This document shows, in pieces, positions 1 to 10,090 of a stretch of DNA of 64,000 nucleotides (position 1 is its first letter; the number at the start of each line of letters is the position of its first letter). Origin of the DNA: Candidatus Nitrosopumilus sp. (GTDB taxonomy: Archaea; Thermoproteota; Nitrososphaeria; Nitrososphaerales; Nitrosopumilaceae); assembly GCA_003702525.1 (NCBI GenBank), contig REGJ01000003.1:16093-80092 (forward strand), given 5' to 3'. The position numbers were made by a program, and so were the translations under genes. The notes beneath the pieces were generated by a model. The model was not told the origin of the DNA. It worked only from the letters and a program-made list of their open reading frames with translations, and searched no databases.

Positions 1-1132
1 CATTTTCTGGACTATCCCAGCTTGTCATGAAAATTCTCCACATAGGGGAATAGTTTTCATTACCAGGAGCTCCTGCAGCAATACCTGGTTGGAATCCTAG
101 TGGACCAGTACCAGTTAAGCCGTTCTTGAATTGAAATAGATCAACAGCAGCTGAATTTGCAATTAAACTTGCAGATGTTGGTGAACTAACAATCCCCATC
201 ATACCTGCAGGACCGCTTGGTGTAGCATCTGTTACAATGTAATAGATGGTTCTACCATCAGGACCCCAACCACGATGAGCTATGAAAGTTACATTCATCT
301 CTTCTGTATCAATATCAAGAACTTGTCCGCCACCATAAGGTGTGTCATCAGTCAAAGTTTTGTTTTCCTTTACCATCATTTGCCCATCAGGCCAAACAAT
401 CTGAGGCATATTCAAAACTACATCAACAGATGTTAATGTGATTTCACCATTATCAGCAGCTTCGATTACCATTGCATCAGAATTTAAAATTCTTGGAGTA
501 GAACCTTCATTCCATGTTACATGAACATGAGATGTTAATGCACTGTATACATCGGGTTGTGCCGGAGTACTAGTAAAAACTTCTCCTTGGAAACCATGTA
601 CACCGTCACCTTCAATACCATTAGTGAACATGTAAGTTTTTGAAAGTGCTTCATCAGGTGCATTCTTTAGCAATGGCGCAAGTTCAACTTTCCAACCTTG
701 ATTATTTGTAATCAAATCTGCATGAGTAGGGTCACTTGAATCAGTGATGATATAGTAAACATCTCCACCATCATAGAAACCTTGATGCATTGGGATTATA
801 GCTGGAACGTTTGCTCTTGATAATCTGAGTACAGACCCCAAGTCTTCTTCAGTGATTTCTTCCATCATGGGTTTTTCTTCCATTTTTTCAGAAGACTCAC
901 TTACTGGAATTACAGATTTGAATTTTCCTTGCTCTGCCATCCATGCGGCTTTACCACCTGAGATTTCAGAACATAGTTGCAATCCACAAACATCAGTGCT
1001 AGAACCATATTTTGAAGAACCAACACCCTTACCTTTCAAGGCTTCAGCATCTGTGAATGAACCAGTGGTTATTCCTACTGTAAACAAGGGGAGAATTGCA
1101 AGTAATGCAATGTATCTTAGACTCTTGTTCAT
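1..1132 (-). CDS. Secreted protein (3' end truncated by window edge), N-terminus MNKSLRYIALLAILPLFTVGITTG...
   Basis: Reverse strand is open from ATG at 1132 to the window edge; hydrophobic signal-like N-terminus followed by KGKGVGSSKYGSSTDVCGLQLCSE. Missing from ORF track because no stop lies inside the window. Confidence 0.85.
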   Translation of the reverse strand, partial: MNKSLRYIALLAILPLFTVGITTGSFTDAEALKGKGVGSSKYGSSTDVCGLQLCSEISGGKAAWMAEQGKFKSVIPVSESSEKMEEKPMMEEITEEDLGSVLRLSRANVPAIIPMHQGFYDGGDVYYIITDSSDPTHADLITNNQGWKVELAPLLKNAPDEALSKTYMFTNGIEGDGVHGFQGEVFTSTPAQPDVYSALTSHVHVTWNEGSTPRILNSDAMVIEAADNGEITLTSVDVVLNMPQIVWPDGQMMVKENKTLTDDTPYGGGQVLDIDTEEMNVTFIAHRGWGPDGRTIYYIVTDATPSGPAGMMGIVSSPTSASLIANSAAVDLFQFKNGLTGTGPLGFQPGIAAGAPGNENYSPMWRIFMTSWDSPEN

Positions 1133-1181
1133 TGAATAAAAAGTCGGATTTTTGTTTAAAAGAATTTGTCCAAATCAGACA

Positions 1182-1805
1182 TTATCCTGCAAGTTCTGAA
1201 AAGCGGTTTTCCACATAATCCCAATTTACAAGATTCCACCAATCCTTAACATAATCAGGTCTACGGTTTTGATATTTTAGATAGTAAGCATGTTCCCAAA
1301 CATCCAATCCTAACAAAGGTATTTTTTGTAAAGTCCAAGGACTAGTTTGATTTTCAGTAGAAAGAATTTCAATTCTGTTGTATGTAGAGTTAAAAACTAA
1401 CCAACACCATCCACTACCTTGAATTCCAATTGCAGTTTCTGAAAAAATTTGTTTGAAATTATCAAAATTATCAAAATAGACATCAATTGCATCTTCAATC
1501 TTTCCACCGGGTGAACCATCACCATTAGGGGTCATGATTTCCCAAAATAATCTATGATTCTCAAAACCTCCACCAAAAAAATTGATTTTACTTCTACCAG
1601 ATTCAGGAATGGCTTTTAGATCAGAGAGAATAGATGTAATGTATTGAGGATGAAACGCACTTCCCACATCTTCAAGAGATTTGTTTAATCCATCAACATA
1701 TGATTGATGATGTTTTTGGTGATGAATTTTCATTGTTTCAGCATCAATGTATGGTTCCAATTCATCATACCCATAAGGCAATCTAGGAAGTTCATACTGA
1801 ACCAT
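1182..1805 (-). CDS. sodA: Superoxide dismutase (Fe/Mn family)
   Basis: YELPRLPYGYDELEPYIDAETMKIHHQKHHQSYVDGLN and GLDVWEHAYYLKYQNRRPDYV are classic Fe/Mn SOD motifs; probable start MVQYELP inside ORF 1182..1829. Confidence 0.95.
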   Translation of the reverse strand: MVQYELPRLPYGYDELEPYIDAETMKIHHQKHHQSYVDGLNKSLEDVGSAFHPQYITSILSDLKAIPESGRSKINFFGGGFENHRLFWEIMTPNGDGSPGGKIEDAIDVYFDNFDNFKQIFSETAIGIQGSGWCWLVFNSTYNRIEILSTENQTSPWTLQKIPLLGLDVWEHAYYLKYQNRRPDYVKDWWNLVNWDYVENRFSELAG

Positions 1806-1864
1806 GAAAAAAATATCTATAATCCACATATAATCCTCAAGAAAGAATCAAGTTTTTATTCAAA

Positions 1865-2446
1865 ATGAAAGGGTTCCAAGTATTGGTTCATCCGGTTATT
1901 ACAGAAATTTTTTCAAATGATGAAAGGGCAATGTCATTTTTTGAATGGATATCAAATGAAATAGAGAAAAAAGAAGAACTGCAACAATTCTTCAAATGGC
2001 ATTTAGAGGTCATTTCAGAAGTAATTGATGAAATAGATAGAACTGCAACAATTGATTTTTCAAATAAGAATGAAGCCAAAAAGTGGGCAAAGGAGTTTTT
2101 GGAAAATTACGATGAAAAAATAAGAAAAATGAGAAAAAATAGTAACCGAGTGTTTAAACGATTTCATGAATTAAAATCAGAATTTACAAAGATTATTCCA
2201 AAAGACCACGAATATGATAAAGAGTCAAAGAGTATAATGCAGGTATTTCTTAGCAGGCAAGAACTACTTGTTGGAAAAATCATTTTTTCATATAGAGAAT
2301 TGTGGTTTTTAGCAAACCAAATTACCAATTCTAATTTCAAAATAGGTTCAGTTGAGGATTATCAAGAATGGGTTAAAACTAATTATTCAAATCTAAAAAG
2401 TGTAAAAATAATGTTACAACAAATTGAAAGAGGGATTTCAAAGTAG
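1865..2446 (+). CDS. Hypothetical protein, charged/helical
   Basis: Long ORF, co-directional with next gene. Confidence 0.6.
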   Translation: MKGFQVLVHPVITEIFSNDERAMSFFEWISNEIEKKEELQQFFKWHLEVISEVIDEIDRTATIDFSNKNEAKKWAKEFLENYDEKIRKMRKNSNRVFKRFHELKSEFTKIIPKDHEYDKESKSIMQVFLSRQELLVGKIIFSYRELWFLANQITNSNFKIGSVEDYQEWVKTNYSNLKSVKIMLQQIERGISK

Positions 2447-2480
2447 AAAAGATGATAAGAGTTGAAAGGGCAAAAAAAAT

Positions 2481-3095
2481 ATGAGAAAACTAGGAACAAT
2501 TGATTTAGAAATTTTGCATTTAGCAGTTAAAGAAAATGGAACATTTGATGAAACACATCTTGAAAATTCAGAACTAAAAAGACTAGGAGTAGGAAAAATT
2601 CTAGACACATTAGGATCATTAAAGGATAGAAAATTTATTTCACTAAATAGCAACGGTTCATTTTCAATAACTCCAGTTGCTAAAGAGATTCTTTGGGGAG
2701 ATAATATTCCAGTTTGGGCCAAAGTGTTACGATTACTTCAGATAAAATCGTGTAGTATGGAACAAATTATAGATATACTACAAATTCCAGAGACTGAAAT
2801 TCTTCAAGAAGTAGAAAAATTAAGACAAAATCAGTTTGTTCTAATGTCACCCCAGAGACAAGATGAAAAGATCATCAAGGTCTATGAAATATTACCTGAG
2901 GGAATAGAAGAAATTGACAAAACAGAGACAGAAGGATTTGACAAAATAAAATTTGGAGAAATAAAGCCTGAAATTGAAATTCTTAGTTTGATTGATGAAA
3001 TAGTAAAAGAAATACAAGATTCTCAAATGGAAATTGAAAAGAAAACTTCGATCATTGAAAAATTATCAAAACTCAAAACAAAACTGAATGTTTAG
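2481..3095 (+). CDS. Hypothetical protein, probable winged-helix-like domains with C-terminal coiled coil
   Basis: ORF; sequence pattern (KILDTLGSLKDRKFISLNSNGSFSITPVAKEIL) resembles wHTH. Confidence 0.6.
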   Translation: MRKLGTIDLEILHLAVKENGTFDETHLENSELKRLGVGKILDTLGSLKDRKFISLNSNGSFSITPVAKEILWGDNIPVWAKVLRLLQIKSCSMEQIIDILQIPETEILQEVEKLRQNQFVLMSPQRQDEKIIKVYEILPEGIEEIDKTETEGFDKIKFGEIKPEIEILSLIDEIVKEIQDSQMEIEKKTSIIEKLSKLKTKLNV

Positions 3096-4820
3096 TTATT
3101 TTGAACGTATTTTGTCTTGAATTTGAGCAAGAATCAATTCTGCCTTGTCCTTATTTTCAAAGTTCTCAACACTTTCATCCATGATTTCATCAATTTCATA
3201 ACTTTTGTCTACCAAGACATTTGCCACATGATCATCAAGGGTACCATTACCAATCAAATAATATGCAAATACAGTATTTTTTTGTCCAATTCTATGCAAT
3301 CTATCTTCAGCTTGTCTATGAATAGCAGGACTCCAATCAAGTTCTGCAAAAATAACATATTTTGCTTTAGTCAAGTTGATTCCGACATTTCCTGCACGAA
3401 TTCCTGCAATCATTAATTTTGATTCACCTTTTTGGAATTTGTCTATTTGATCTTGTCTTATTGTATCAGATTGTCCTCCAATGATAGATACGGGTGCAAA
3501 CTCTTGAAGACTTTCATGAAGTAATTTGTGAATTACTTTGTGGTGACAAAAGACTACAACACTTTCTTCAATTTCCATGATATTTTTTACAAAATTGATA
3601 ACATGTGGAAGTTTTGCCAAGCCTGCAATTTGTCTTTCGCTTTGAATTGCTCTATGATAAGAGGCAGATTTTGAAAATTCAGAATCAGCAGTTTTTTGTT
3701 CTTCTTCCAAACGTTTCCAGATTTTATCTAATTCCTCAACATAGTAATCAGTGTCAGCTGCAATAACTTCTTTGTAACGTACTTTATCTTTGAGTTCTTT
3801 TAAAACGTCAGATTTCTTTCGTCTAAGCATTACATGATTTTGTAAATTGTTTCTTAAGGATGCACGTTTATTTTCCAAAACAATGGCCTTGCCTTTTTCA
3901 TTTACATAACAAAAGTATTCACAGAATTCCTTAAAGCTTCCAAGCAATCCAGGTTTTAGAATATCAATAATTGGCCAAATTTCAGACCCGCGATTGTAAA
4001 TAGGAGTTCCAGATAGACCGATTCTGTAAGATACAGATGGTAATGCAGCTAATTTTTTTATTGATTTGTATTTTTGAGTTGTTTTAGATCTTAAGTTATG
4101 GACTTCATCACACACAACAGTTTTGATTCCAACCTTTGCCAAATCATCATATCTTTTGAAGAGTAATTCATAATTTATCACATAAATGTCAGTTTTGGGG
4201 AGTTCTTTTTTCTTTCCAGTTCTGATTAATGTGACACTAGGAGATTCAGATTCAATTAATCTTCCATTTCTACTTTTTTTCTTAAGGAATTTTTCAATTT
4301 CACGTTCCCAATTGTTGAGTGTTACCAAAGGTGCAACAACTAAGACTGGAAATGTTTGTTTTTCAGTTGCAACATAAGACAATGTTTGTACAGTTTTTCC
4401 AAGACCCATTTCATCAGCTAGTAATGCATTACCAGATGATTTCATCAAGAAATCCAATCCCTCTTTTTGGAAGTTTAGTAATTTTCCTCTAAATTGGTCT
4501 CCAGTTTTTGCTCGTTTTAGCTTATGCTTGACAGGAGGCAAAGTAGGTTTTGGAGCATATGTCTTTACAATTTTTCTCTGCCAAGTCGTTTTTGATAAAA
4601 TTTCTAGAGGGTATCTATCAAGGATCAATTTGATTTGTTTTACATTTTCAGAGGTATCATCAACAATGACTTCGTTTACAGTTTCACCATACCAGGCCTT
4701 AGGAACCAATCTAGAGATCATGCTCACAGCACGCTCACCAGTAATCTTCCAGCACCAGTTTTTAGAGTATTTGTCTTGAACATGCTCTAATGTTCCAATG
4801 TTTTCCATGGATGTTTCCAT
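3096..4820 (-). CDS. SNF2-family DEAD/DEAH helicase
   Basis: ALLADEMGLGKTVQTL (Walker A), VVCDEVHNLRS (motif II), GLSGTPIYNR, RLHRIGQKNTVFAYYLI. Confidence 0.92.
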   Translation of the reverse strand: METSMENIGTLEHVQDKYSKNWCWKITGERAVSMISRLVPKAWYGETVNEVIVDDTSENVKQIKLILDRYPLEILSKTTWQRKIVKTYAPKPTLPPVKHKLKRAKTGDQFRGKLLNFQKEGLDFLMKSSGNALLADEMGLGKTVQTLSYVATEKQTFPVLVVAPLVTLNNWEREIEKFLKKKSRNGRLIESESPSVTLIRTGKKKELPKTDIYVINYELLFKRYDDLAKVGIKTVVCDEVHNLRSKTTQKYKSIKKLAALPSVSYRIGLSGTPIYNRGSEIWPIIDILKPGLLGSFKEFCEYFCYVNEKGKAIVLENKRASLRNNLQNHVMLRRKKSDVLKELKDKVRYKEVIAADTDYYVEELDKIWKRLEEEQKTADSEFSKSASYHRAIQSERQIAGLAKLPHVINFVKNIMEIEESVVVFCHHKVIHKLLHESLQEFAPVSIIGGQSDTIRQDQIDKFQKGESKLMIAGIRAGNVGINLTKAKYVIFAELDWSPAIHRQAEDRLHRIGQKNTVFAYYLIGNGTLDDHVANVLVDKSYEIDEIMDESVENFENKDKAELILAQIQDKIRSK

Positions 4821-5020
4821 AATTTGTCGATAGAAAGTTTTTTTGCCTTATGAATCTTCATGTTTTTCTCGATCAGTAAAAAAAGAAACAAAAATCTCCA
4901 AGAGTTAAAATATGATAGTGTTTTTACATTCTAGAAAAAATCACATTTTCGAATACAGGCTCAAAATAACAAATTGACAAATCAGCATATGTTTAAAATT
5001 GATGAAAATTGTAACGAAAC

Positions 5021-5701
5021 ATGGATTTCCAACAAGAACAAGAACCTGATGTTGAGAAACCCATCATCATTGCAGCAATGCAAGACATGGGAAATGTTGG
5101 AAGTATTGTAATTAATTTTATCAATGAATCATTAAGAACTAAAACATTTAGAATTTCAAAAACACCATTCCCAACATATGTTGTAGACAGAGGAGGATAC
5201 ATTGACCTTCCAGATGAAAGTTGGGAGTACAAATACACAGATGATTTAATTATTTTCGGAGGAGGCAAAGGACAACCACAAAGTACCAGCGAATTAAATG
5301 CATTATGTCAAGACGTCATTGATGTTGCAAAGAAATATTCTGCTAAATTCATTTACACACTTGGAGGATTTCACACTAACAGACAATTCATGAATAATCC
5401 AAAGACATACATCACTACAACATCTAGAGAGTTGACAAAGCAGATGGAAGGGTTAGGAGTAGATATTACTCCACAAAAATCAATTATTACAGGTTTTAAT
5501 GGATTAATCTTGGGATTTGCAAAAAAGAATGAAATTCAGGGAATTGGTATGTATGGAGAATTAAATGAACCCGAAATACCTCAATATCGTGCTGCAATCA
5601 GCATAATTAAGACTCTTGAAAAATTGACCTACAGAAAATTCGGGGATACAGATAGGTTAGAAATGATGGCTCAGGAAATTGAAAGAAAATTTAAAGATTA
5701 A
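5021..5701 (+). CDS. PAC2 family protein (proteasome assembly chaperone-like)
   Basis: KPIIIAAMQDMGNVGSIVINFINE, YTLGGFHTNR: PAC2/COG2047-like motifs. Confidence 0.75.
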   Translation: MDFQQEQEPDVEKPIIIAAMQDMGNVGSIVINFINESLRTKTFRISKTPFPTYVVDRGGYIDLPDESWEYKYTDDLIIFGGGKGQPQSTSELNALCQDVIDVAKKYSAKFIYTLGGFHTNRQFMNNPKTYITTTSRELTKQMEGLGVDITPQKSIITGFNGLILGFAKKNEIQGIGMYGELNEPEIPQYRAAISIIKTLEKLTYRKFGDTDRLEMMAQEIERKFKD

Positions 5702-5704
5702 TTT

Positions 5705-5839
5705 TTAATGAGAATTTCCTATTGGGTGAGGTTCAGTATTTTCATCATGGCAATCACATGAACATAGATAGGTTTTGTGATTATTCATACAGTCAATGCA
5801 TTCAAAATGTTTTCTAGTTTCACAAGCAGCACAGATCAT
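5705..5839 (-). CDS. Short Cys/His-rich protein MICAACETRKHFECIDCMNNHKTYLCSCDCHDENTEPHPIGNSH
   Basis: 44-aa ORF read by hand; CxxC...CxxC...CxCxCH; below the ORF-track length cutoff. Confidence 0.6.
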   Translation of the reverse strand: MICAACETRKHFECIDCMNNHKTYLCSCDCHDENTEPHPIGNSH

Positions 5840-5891
5840 CTTATTATAGATATTTCAGTAGATGAATTTGAATTTTTTCTTGGTTTTGAAC

Positions 5892-6551
5892 CTAATATTC
5901 TATTTCACTTCTGCTAAGTAGATCATTAGTTAAATCCACATATCCCTGCGGATCTAATTCTTTTACAAATCCACCATCAATGTTTATCAAATAAACAGAG
6001 TGAAGGTGTGCATTTAAGATGTCATCATATTCTATTGGTGGGTTTTTGTAATATCTATCACAAAGATCCTTGACTTTTTGAACATCCTCTTTTTTTCGAG
6101 CATTTGGAGGAAGTAAGAAGATTTTGGGAATAGGTAAAATTCCAGTTGCAGGACTAGCTAGAGAAAATTTTGTACAGTGTTGACTATACCTTGCAATCTT
6201 GCTCATTATTCTTGCAGTAAAATAATCTATAGTATCCATTGCATGTTCAGGCGGAGTAAAACCTGTTTCAATTTCAATAATTGTATTGCCACCACCTTTC
6301 TTGGCAAAAAGATCACAAACTAGAATTTCAGAAATATCTTTTTCTACTTCAACAGCATAACCTCTGGAAATTAAATTATTAGCACAAATTAACTCCAGAA
6401 TAGAATGGTTGATTTTTACCAAGTTTTTTTGATACATTTCAATTAGTTGTTGTCTAACATAGTTTAGTTTTGGAAGGTCTTTTTCGCGTAGATTCGTGGA
6501 TAGTTTCTCAGTCATATGATTTACATCGTTTTGGAATTTTTCTAAATCCAT
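5892..6551 (-). CDS. Hypothetical protein, possible restriction-endonuclease-like fold
   Basis: 219-aa ORF; ELICANNLISRGYAVEVEK...CDLFAKKGGGNTIIEIETGF resembles a D-x(n)-ExE/K core. Confidence 0.6.
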   Translation of the reverse strand: MDLEKFQNDVNHMTEKLSTNLREKDLPKLNYVRQQLIEMYQKNLVKINHSILELICANNLISRGYAVEVEKDISEILVCDLFAKKGGGNTIIEIETGFTPPEHAMDTIDYFTARIMSKIARYSQHCTKFSLASPATGILPIPKIFLLPPNARKKEDVQKVKDLCDRYYKNPPIEYDDILNAHLHSVYLINIDGGFVKELDPQGYVDLTNDLLSRSEIEY

Positions 6552-6705
6552 AATTCAAGATTAGATGAATTTGGGGGTTTAAGAATAGTCTGGAATTAAA
6601 CTATCATCTCAAGCACAAAATGGTCAAAATTAATCAAATAAAATTGAAAATTAGCAAACTTTTCTTCATACTTTGTCTTAACAATAGAAATCAACACAAC
6701 TTCAA

Positions 6706-7620
6706 GTGTACAAAAAAGTAGGGTTAGTAGGAATATTTTCATTTTTGATGATATTTTCAGCCATGCAGACATCAGAGGCGGAATTATGGGAATTAATCAT
6801 AGACCTCAACGTAGAGAAAGGTGCAATTGTATCAGGTGAAACACTAGTTGTAACGGGTAAAGTCGTAGACCATGCATACAAGCCTATTCGTGGTGCAGAA
6901 GTACTAGTTAGAACAGGTTCTGAGACAACAAAAGCATTCACTGACCCATGGGGTGTTTTTAGAGGAGAGTTTGAAAACTTTGAAAGAGTTCCAGGAACTT
7001 ATACAATTAATGTAGTTGCAACTTGGTATGGAATGACAGGATTAGAAACTACACAAGTACAAGTAAAGGGTGATGCATCACAGGTTTCATTATTACAACA
7101 AAAATTGGACACAGAGGAGGCAAGAAAATATCTTAGTTCACATGAAAGTGATTTTGAGAAAAACCCAATAGGACAAACCCTCTTCAAATATTATCACGGA
7201 TTACTACAAGAATTAATTTTAGAAAATAAAGAAGCAATGCAACCAAACTTAGATGAGTTGTATGTGGAAGAACAAAGAAGCATTGCAGAAGAACTTAAAG
7301 AGCAAGCAATTGAAGAATACAATCCAGGATATGGAATATTTGATGGGTTAAACTATGAGTACTATGTTAGTAGTTTGAATCCGGAAATACAAGATATTGT
7401 ATCAAGCCAGCTAAACTTTACAAAAAATATTTTTGAGCAAGCACAAATAGTAAAAGCACAAATCATTGCAGATGGTGGAACATATGAAGAAGCTCAGCAA
7501 GCATATCTAGAAATGCTTTCAATTCCAAAAGAGAAACTAGAAGAATTCAATGATCAGAAACTTGAAGAATTAGAAGAAACTGAATCATCTGAAGATAATT
7601 CTGAAGAAAAGAATGATTGA
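6706..7620 (+). CDS. Secreted protein with Ig-like/carboxypeptidase-regulatory-like domain and acidic C-terminus
   Basis: Signal-like N-terminus; EKGAIVSGETLVVTGKVVDHAYKPIRGAEVLVRTGSETTKAFTDPWGVFRGEF. Confidence 0.75.
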   Translation: MYKKVGLVGIFSFLMIFSAMQTSEAELWELIIDLNVEKGAIVSGETLVVTGKVVDHAYKPIRGAEVLVRTGSETTKAFTDPWGVFRGEFENFERVPGTYTINVVATWYGMTGLETTQVQVKGDASQVSLLQQKLDTEEARKYLSSHESDFEKNPIGQTLFKYYHGLLQELILENKEAMQPNLDELYVEEQRSIAEELKEQAIEEYNPGYGIFDGLNYEYYVSSLNPEIQDIVSSQLNFTKNIFEQAQIVKAQIIADGGTYEEAQQAYLEMLSIPKEKLEEFNDQKLEELEETESSEDNSEEKND

Positions 7621-7665
7621 TAAATTCTACGTGCTCCTTATATTCAAAATTCGCCTAAATTACTT

Positions 7666-7833
7666 ATGAAAATAGATATTCCAATACCCTGTCCAAGTTG
7701 CGGTGGAAAAATGTATTCAGTTTGTTATGAATCATCTTTTTCTCTTCTAAAGAAAAGAAGTTGGCAAGTATGCAAAGAATGCAACTTTGAAAGAAATTCT
7801 GAAGATTTCAAAAAATCAATTTGCTGTGCTTAG
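7666..7833 (+). CDS. Short zinc-ribbon protein MKIDIPIPCPSCGGKMYSVCYESSFSLLKKRSWQVCKECNFERNSEDFKKSICCA
   Basis: ATG 7666 to TAG 7833, two CxxC pairs; below ORF-track cutoff. Confidence 0.65.
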   Translation: MKIDIPIPCPSCGGKMYSVCYESSFSLLKKRSWQVCKECNFERNSEDFKKSICCA

Positions 7834-7931
7834 CAGCATCATTTTTTCTAAACGATTCAAAATCTTTGAGTTAGTTTTTGTGAAATTAGGCTCTAAACAA
7901 TTTTTAACCATATCTTAGAACAAATTACAGA

Positions 7932-8267
7932 TTGAAGGTATTTCACAAGCCTACTTGTATCACTTGCAAAAAGACAATATCAGAAATTGAAAGAATGCAA
8001 GCAGATATTGAAAAACGAGATTTCTTTAAAGAACCATTTTCAGAATCAGAGTTAAAAAAGATCATAAAAATGACTGGAAAAAAACCATCAGAATTATTGA
8101 GAAAACGAGACAAGATGTACAAAGAGTTTGACTTGGAAAATAATAAAAAAACAGATGCTCAAATAATCAAATTAATGGTAAAACATCCTGGTTTAATTTT
8201 GAGGCCAATAATCATATCAAAAAACAAAGCATATGTTGGTAAAGTAGACGTATCCAAAATAAAATAA
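7932..8267 (+). CDS. ArsC/Spx-family (arsenate reductase-like, thioredoxin fold) protein
   Basis: KVFHKPTCITCKKTISEIE...LKKIIKMTGKKPSELLRKRDKMYKE...GLILRPIIISKNKAYVG. Confidence 0.8.
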   Translation: MKVFHKPTCITCKKTISEIERMQADIEKRDFFKEPFSESELKKIIKMTGKKPSELLRKRDKMYKEFDLENNKKTDAQIIKLMVKHPGLILRPIIISKNKAYVGKVDVSKIK

Positions 8268-8269
8268 TT

Positions 8270-8512
8270 CTAAGGGTTTTCTTTTTTGAAAATCCTAATT
8301 GCTTCTAAATGAGAACAATTTGCTTTGATTCCTTTTCCATGATGAAATTTGTAAAAATTTTTGAAACCAGGACATTCGCAAGTATCAGATGTTACAACAT
8401 ATGATTGCTCAGGGTTAGAGGAGGATTTCACTTGAAAAAGATCATCTTCCAATTTGACAACGCCACCAGATTCAACTAATTTTTTTGCTTTACGAATGGT
8501 GTTTGTACTCAT
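8270..8512 (-). CDS. Small SWIM-type zinc-finger-like protein
   Basis: YVVTSDTCECPGFKNFYKFHHGKGIKANCSHLEAIR: CxC...CxH arrangement. Confidence 0.7.
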   Translation of the reverse strand: MSTNTIRKAKKLVESGGVVKLEDDLFQVKSSSNPEQSYVVTSDTCECPGFKNFYKFHHGKGIKANCSHLEAIRIFKKENP

Positions 8513-8530
8513 AATTATACAAAAAAGATG

Positions 8531-8854
8531 TTATTTTTTATTCTTTAATTTTTTTAGGATGTTTGTCCATTCAGTATCTTGTGCCATTGCATTCTCATAA
8601 AGAAGTTCAAAAGTCCACGCAATAATTTCACCCCATATTGCTTTAAGAGAGTCATCATCAGTCCATAAAACACTAGTCTTAACAGCATTCATTGCAAGGA
8701 TATTTTTTGCATTTTTGGAGGGGTTTTTGTTCCATTTTTTTATTACTCGGTCACAAAATTGCAAAATCTCAGTTTTTGTAAGTACTAATTCATCAGGATC
8801 AAACAAATCTTTGTTACCAGTTTTACCATTTTTTACCATATCATACCAATACAT
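8531..8854 (-). CDS. Hypothetical protein
   Basis: ORF only. Confidence 0.5.
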   Translation of the reverse strand: MYWYDMVKNGKTGNKDLFDPDELVLTKTEILQFCDRVIKKWNKNPSKNAKNILAMNAVKTSVLWTDDDSLKAIWGEIIAWTFELLYENAMAQDTEWTNILKKLKNKK

Positions 8855-8921
8855 AATGGAAGTATAATTTTTTAGAGTAAGATATTCATAAATTCTTAAA
8901 TAACTTTGATACTATAATATA

Positions 8922-8990
8922 TTGACGAGAGACCTGCTTTTCTGCCCAAATTATGCCTAGAGTTCGTTTCACTCTCGTCAAATTGTTTTT
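8922..8990 (+). ncRNA. Candidate hairpin small RNA
   Basis: 10-bp perfect inverted repeat TTGACGAGAG (8922-8931)/CTCTCGTCAA (8972-8981), TTGTTTTT tail, TTAAATAA TATA-like box about 26 nt upstream. Confidence 0.4.
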
Positions 8991-9043
8991 GAGGCTATTT
9001 TCAAATGATTATAAACTGATTTTTGTATTTGTGGGTAGTGAGC

Positions 9044-10090
9044 ATGAAAAGATATGTTGCAACAAGGGCTGCAACAATGTTTGGAGTTTTAATGATTACA
9101 TTGCTAATCACAATTTCATTGGTTGGATCAAATATGGATACCATTCTAAAACAAGGAATAGTATTTCAGGTCCGTTCAGAAATTACTGAAAATCCTGCTA
9201 TTGCAGAAAGTTTTTCATCAGTAGAAGAATTTGAAGGATTCATTCAAAGTCAGATTGAACAAAGAACCAAAATTTTAGGATTGGATGAACCATGGTACTC
9301 ACCCCAAAGAATTGGTCTTACAATGTACAAGATTTTATTGTTAGATTTTGGTCATGCTACGTTTCTTACTAGTGATGCAGGTTCATCAGATGTAAAAGAT
9401 ATAATATTTGAAAAACTTCCCAGAACAATTCTTCTGTTCACCACAGCAACAATAATTATTTCAGTTATTGGAATTTTCTTAGGAGCATTATCAGCTAGTA
9501 AGGTGGGTTCAGTAATAGATAGAATCACATCAAGTTTTGCAATCATCAGTTCAAGTTTTCCAGTTTGGTGGATAGGAATGTTGATGATATTTTTATTTGC
9601 ATTCACATATCAGATATTTCCTGCAAGAGCAACACCAGACATTCCTTCTTCAGACCCAGGGTACATTGGTTCATTATTGTATCATATGGCATTGCCACTA
9701 ATTACAATCGTAATGATTGGTTTTGGTTCATGGGCATATTTGGTAAGAAATTTCATGGTAGGAATTATGCAAGAGGATTTCATCATGGCAAAAAGAACAA
9801 TTGGAATCAAGCAAAAAAAGATAATCTATACTCATGCATTAAAAAATGCAGCACCTCCAATTGTAACGATTCTAGCTCTGAGTTTATCAGGTTCTCTAGG
9901 AGGGGCAATCATTACAGAGGCAGTATTTGATTGGCCAGGAATGGGAAGGTTGTACTTTGAGGCAATTACAGTCATGGATTTACCAGTAATTATTGGAGCA
10001 ACATACATCCTAACGGTGTTCTTTCTAGTTAGCATATTCATTGCAGATTTGTTGTACGGATACTTTGATCCGAGGATGAGAACAGGATAA
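9044..10090 (+). CDS. Dipeptide/oligopeptide-type ABC transporter permease (DppB-like)
   Basis: Multi-TM; EAA-like loop QEDFIMAKRTIGIKQKKIIYTHALKNAAPPIVT; ATG at 9044 preferred, TATA-like TTATAAA about 30 nt upstream. Confidence 0.88.
   Translation: MKRYVATRAATMFGVLMITLLITISLVGSNMDTILKQGIVFQVRSEITENPAIAESFSSVEEFEGFIQSQIEQRTKILGLDEPWYSPQRIGLTMYKILLLDFGHATFLTSDAGSSDVKDIIFEKLPRTILLFTTATIIISVIGIFLGALSASKVGSVIDRITSSFAIISSSFPVWWIGMLMIFLFAFTYQIFPARATPDIPSSDPGYIGSLLYHMALPLITIVMIGFGSWAYLVRNFMVGIMQEDFIMAKRTIGIKQKKIIYTHALKNAAPPIVTILALSLSGSLGGAIITEAVFDWPGMGRLYFEAITVMDLPVIIGATYILTVFFLVSIFIADLLYGYFDPRMRTG

Noticed and set aside
852-1139. + strand ORF 95 aa
   Set aside because: Antisense to the well-supported secreted protein gene on - strand.
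8953-9189. + strand ORF 78 aa across the dppB start
   Set aside because: Out-of-frame overlap with the permease and the hairpin RNA candidate.
9565-9930. + strand ORF 121 aa inside the permease gene
   Set aside because: Out-of-frame inside a clear ABC permease; His/Asn/Ser-rich, no coherent domain.
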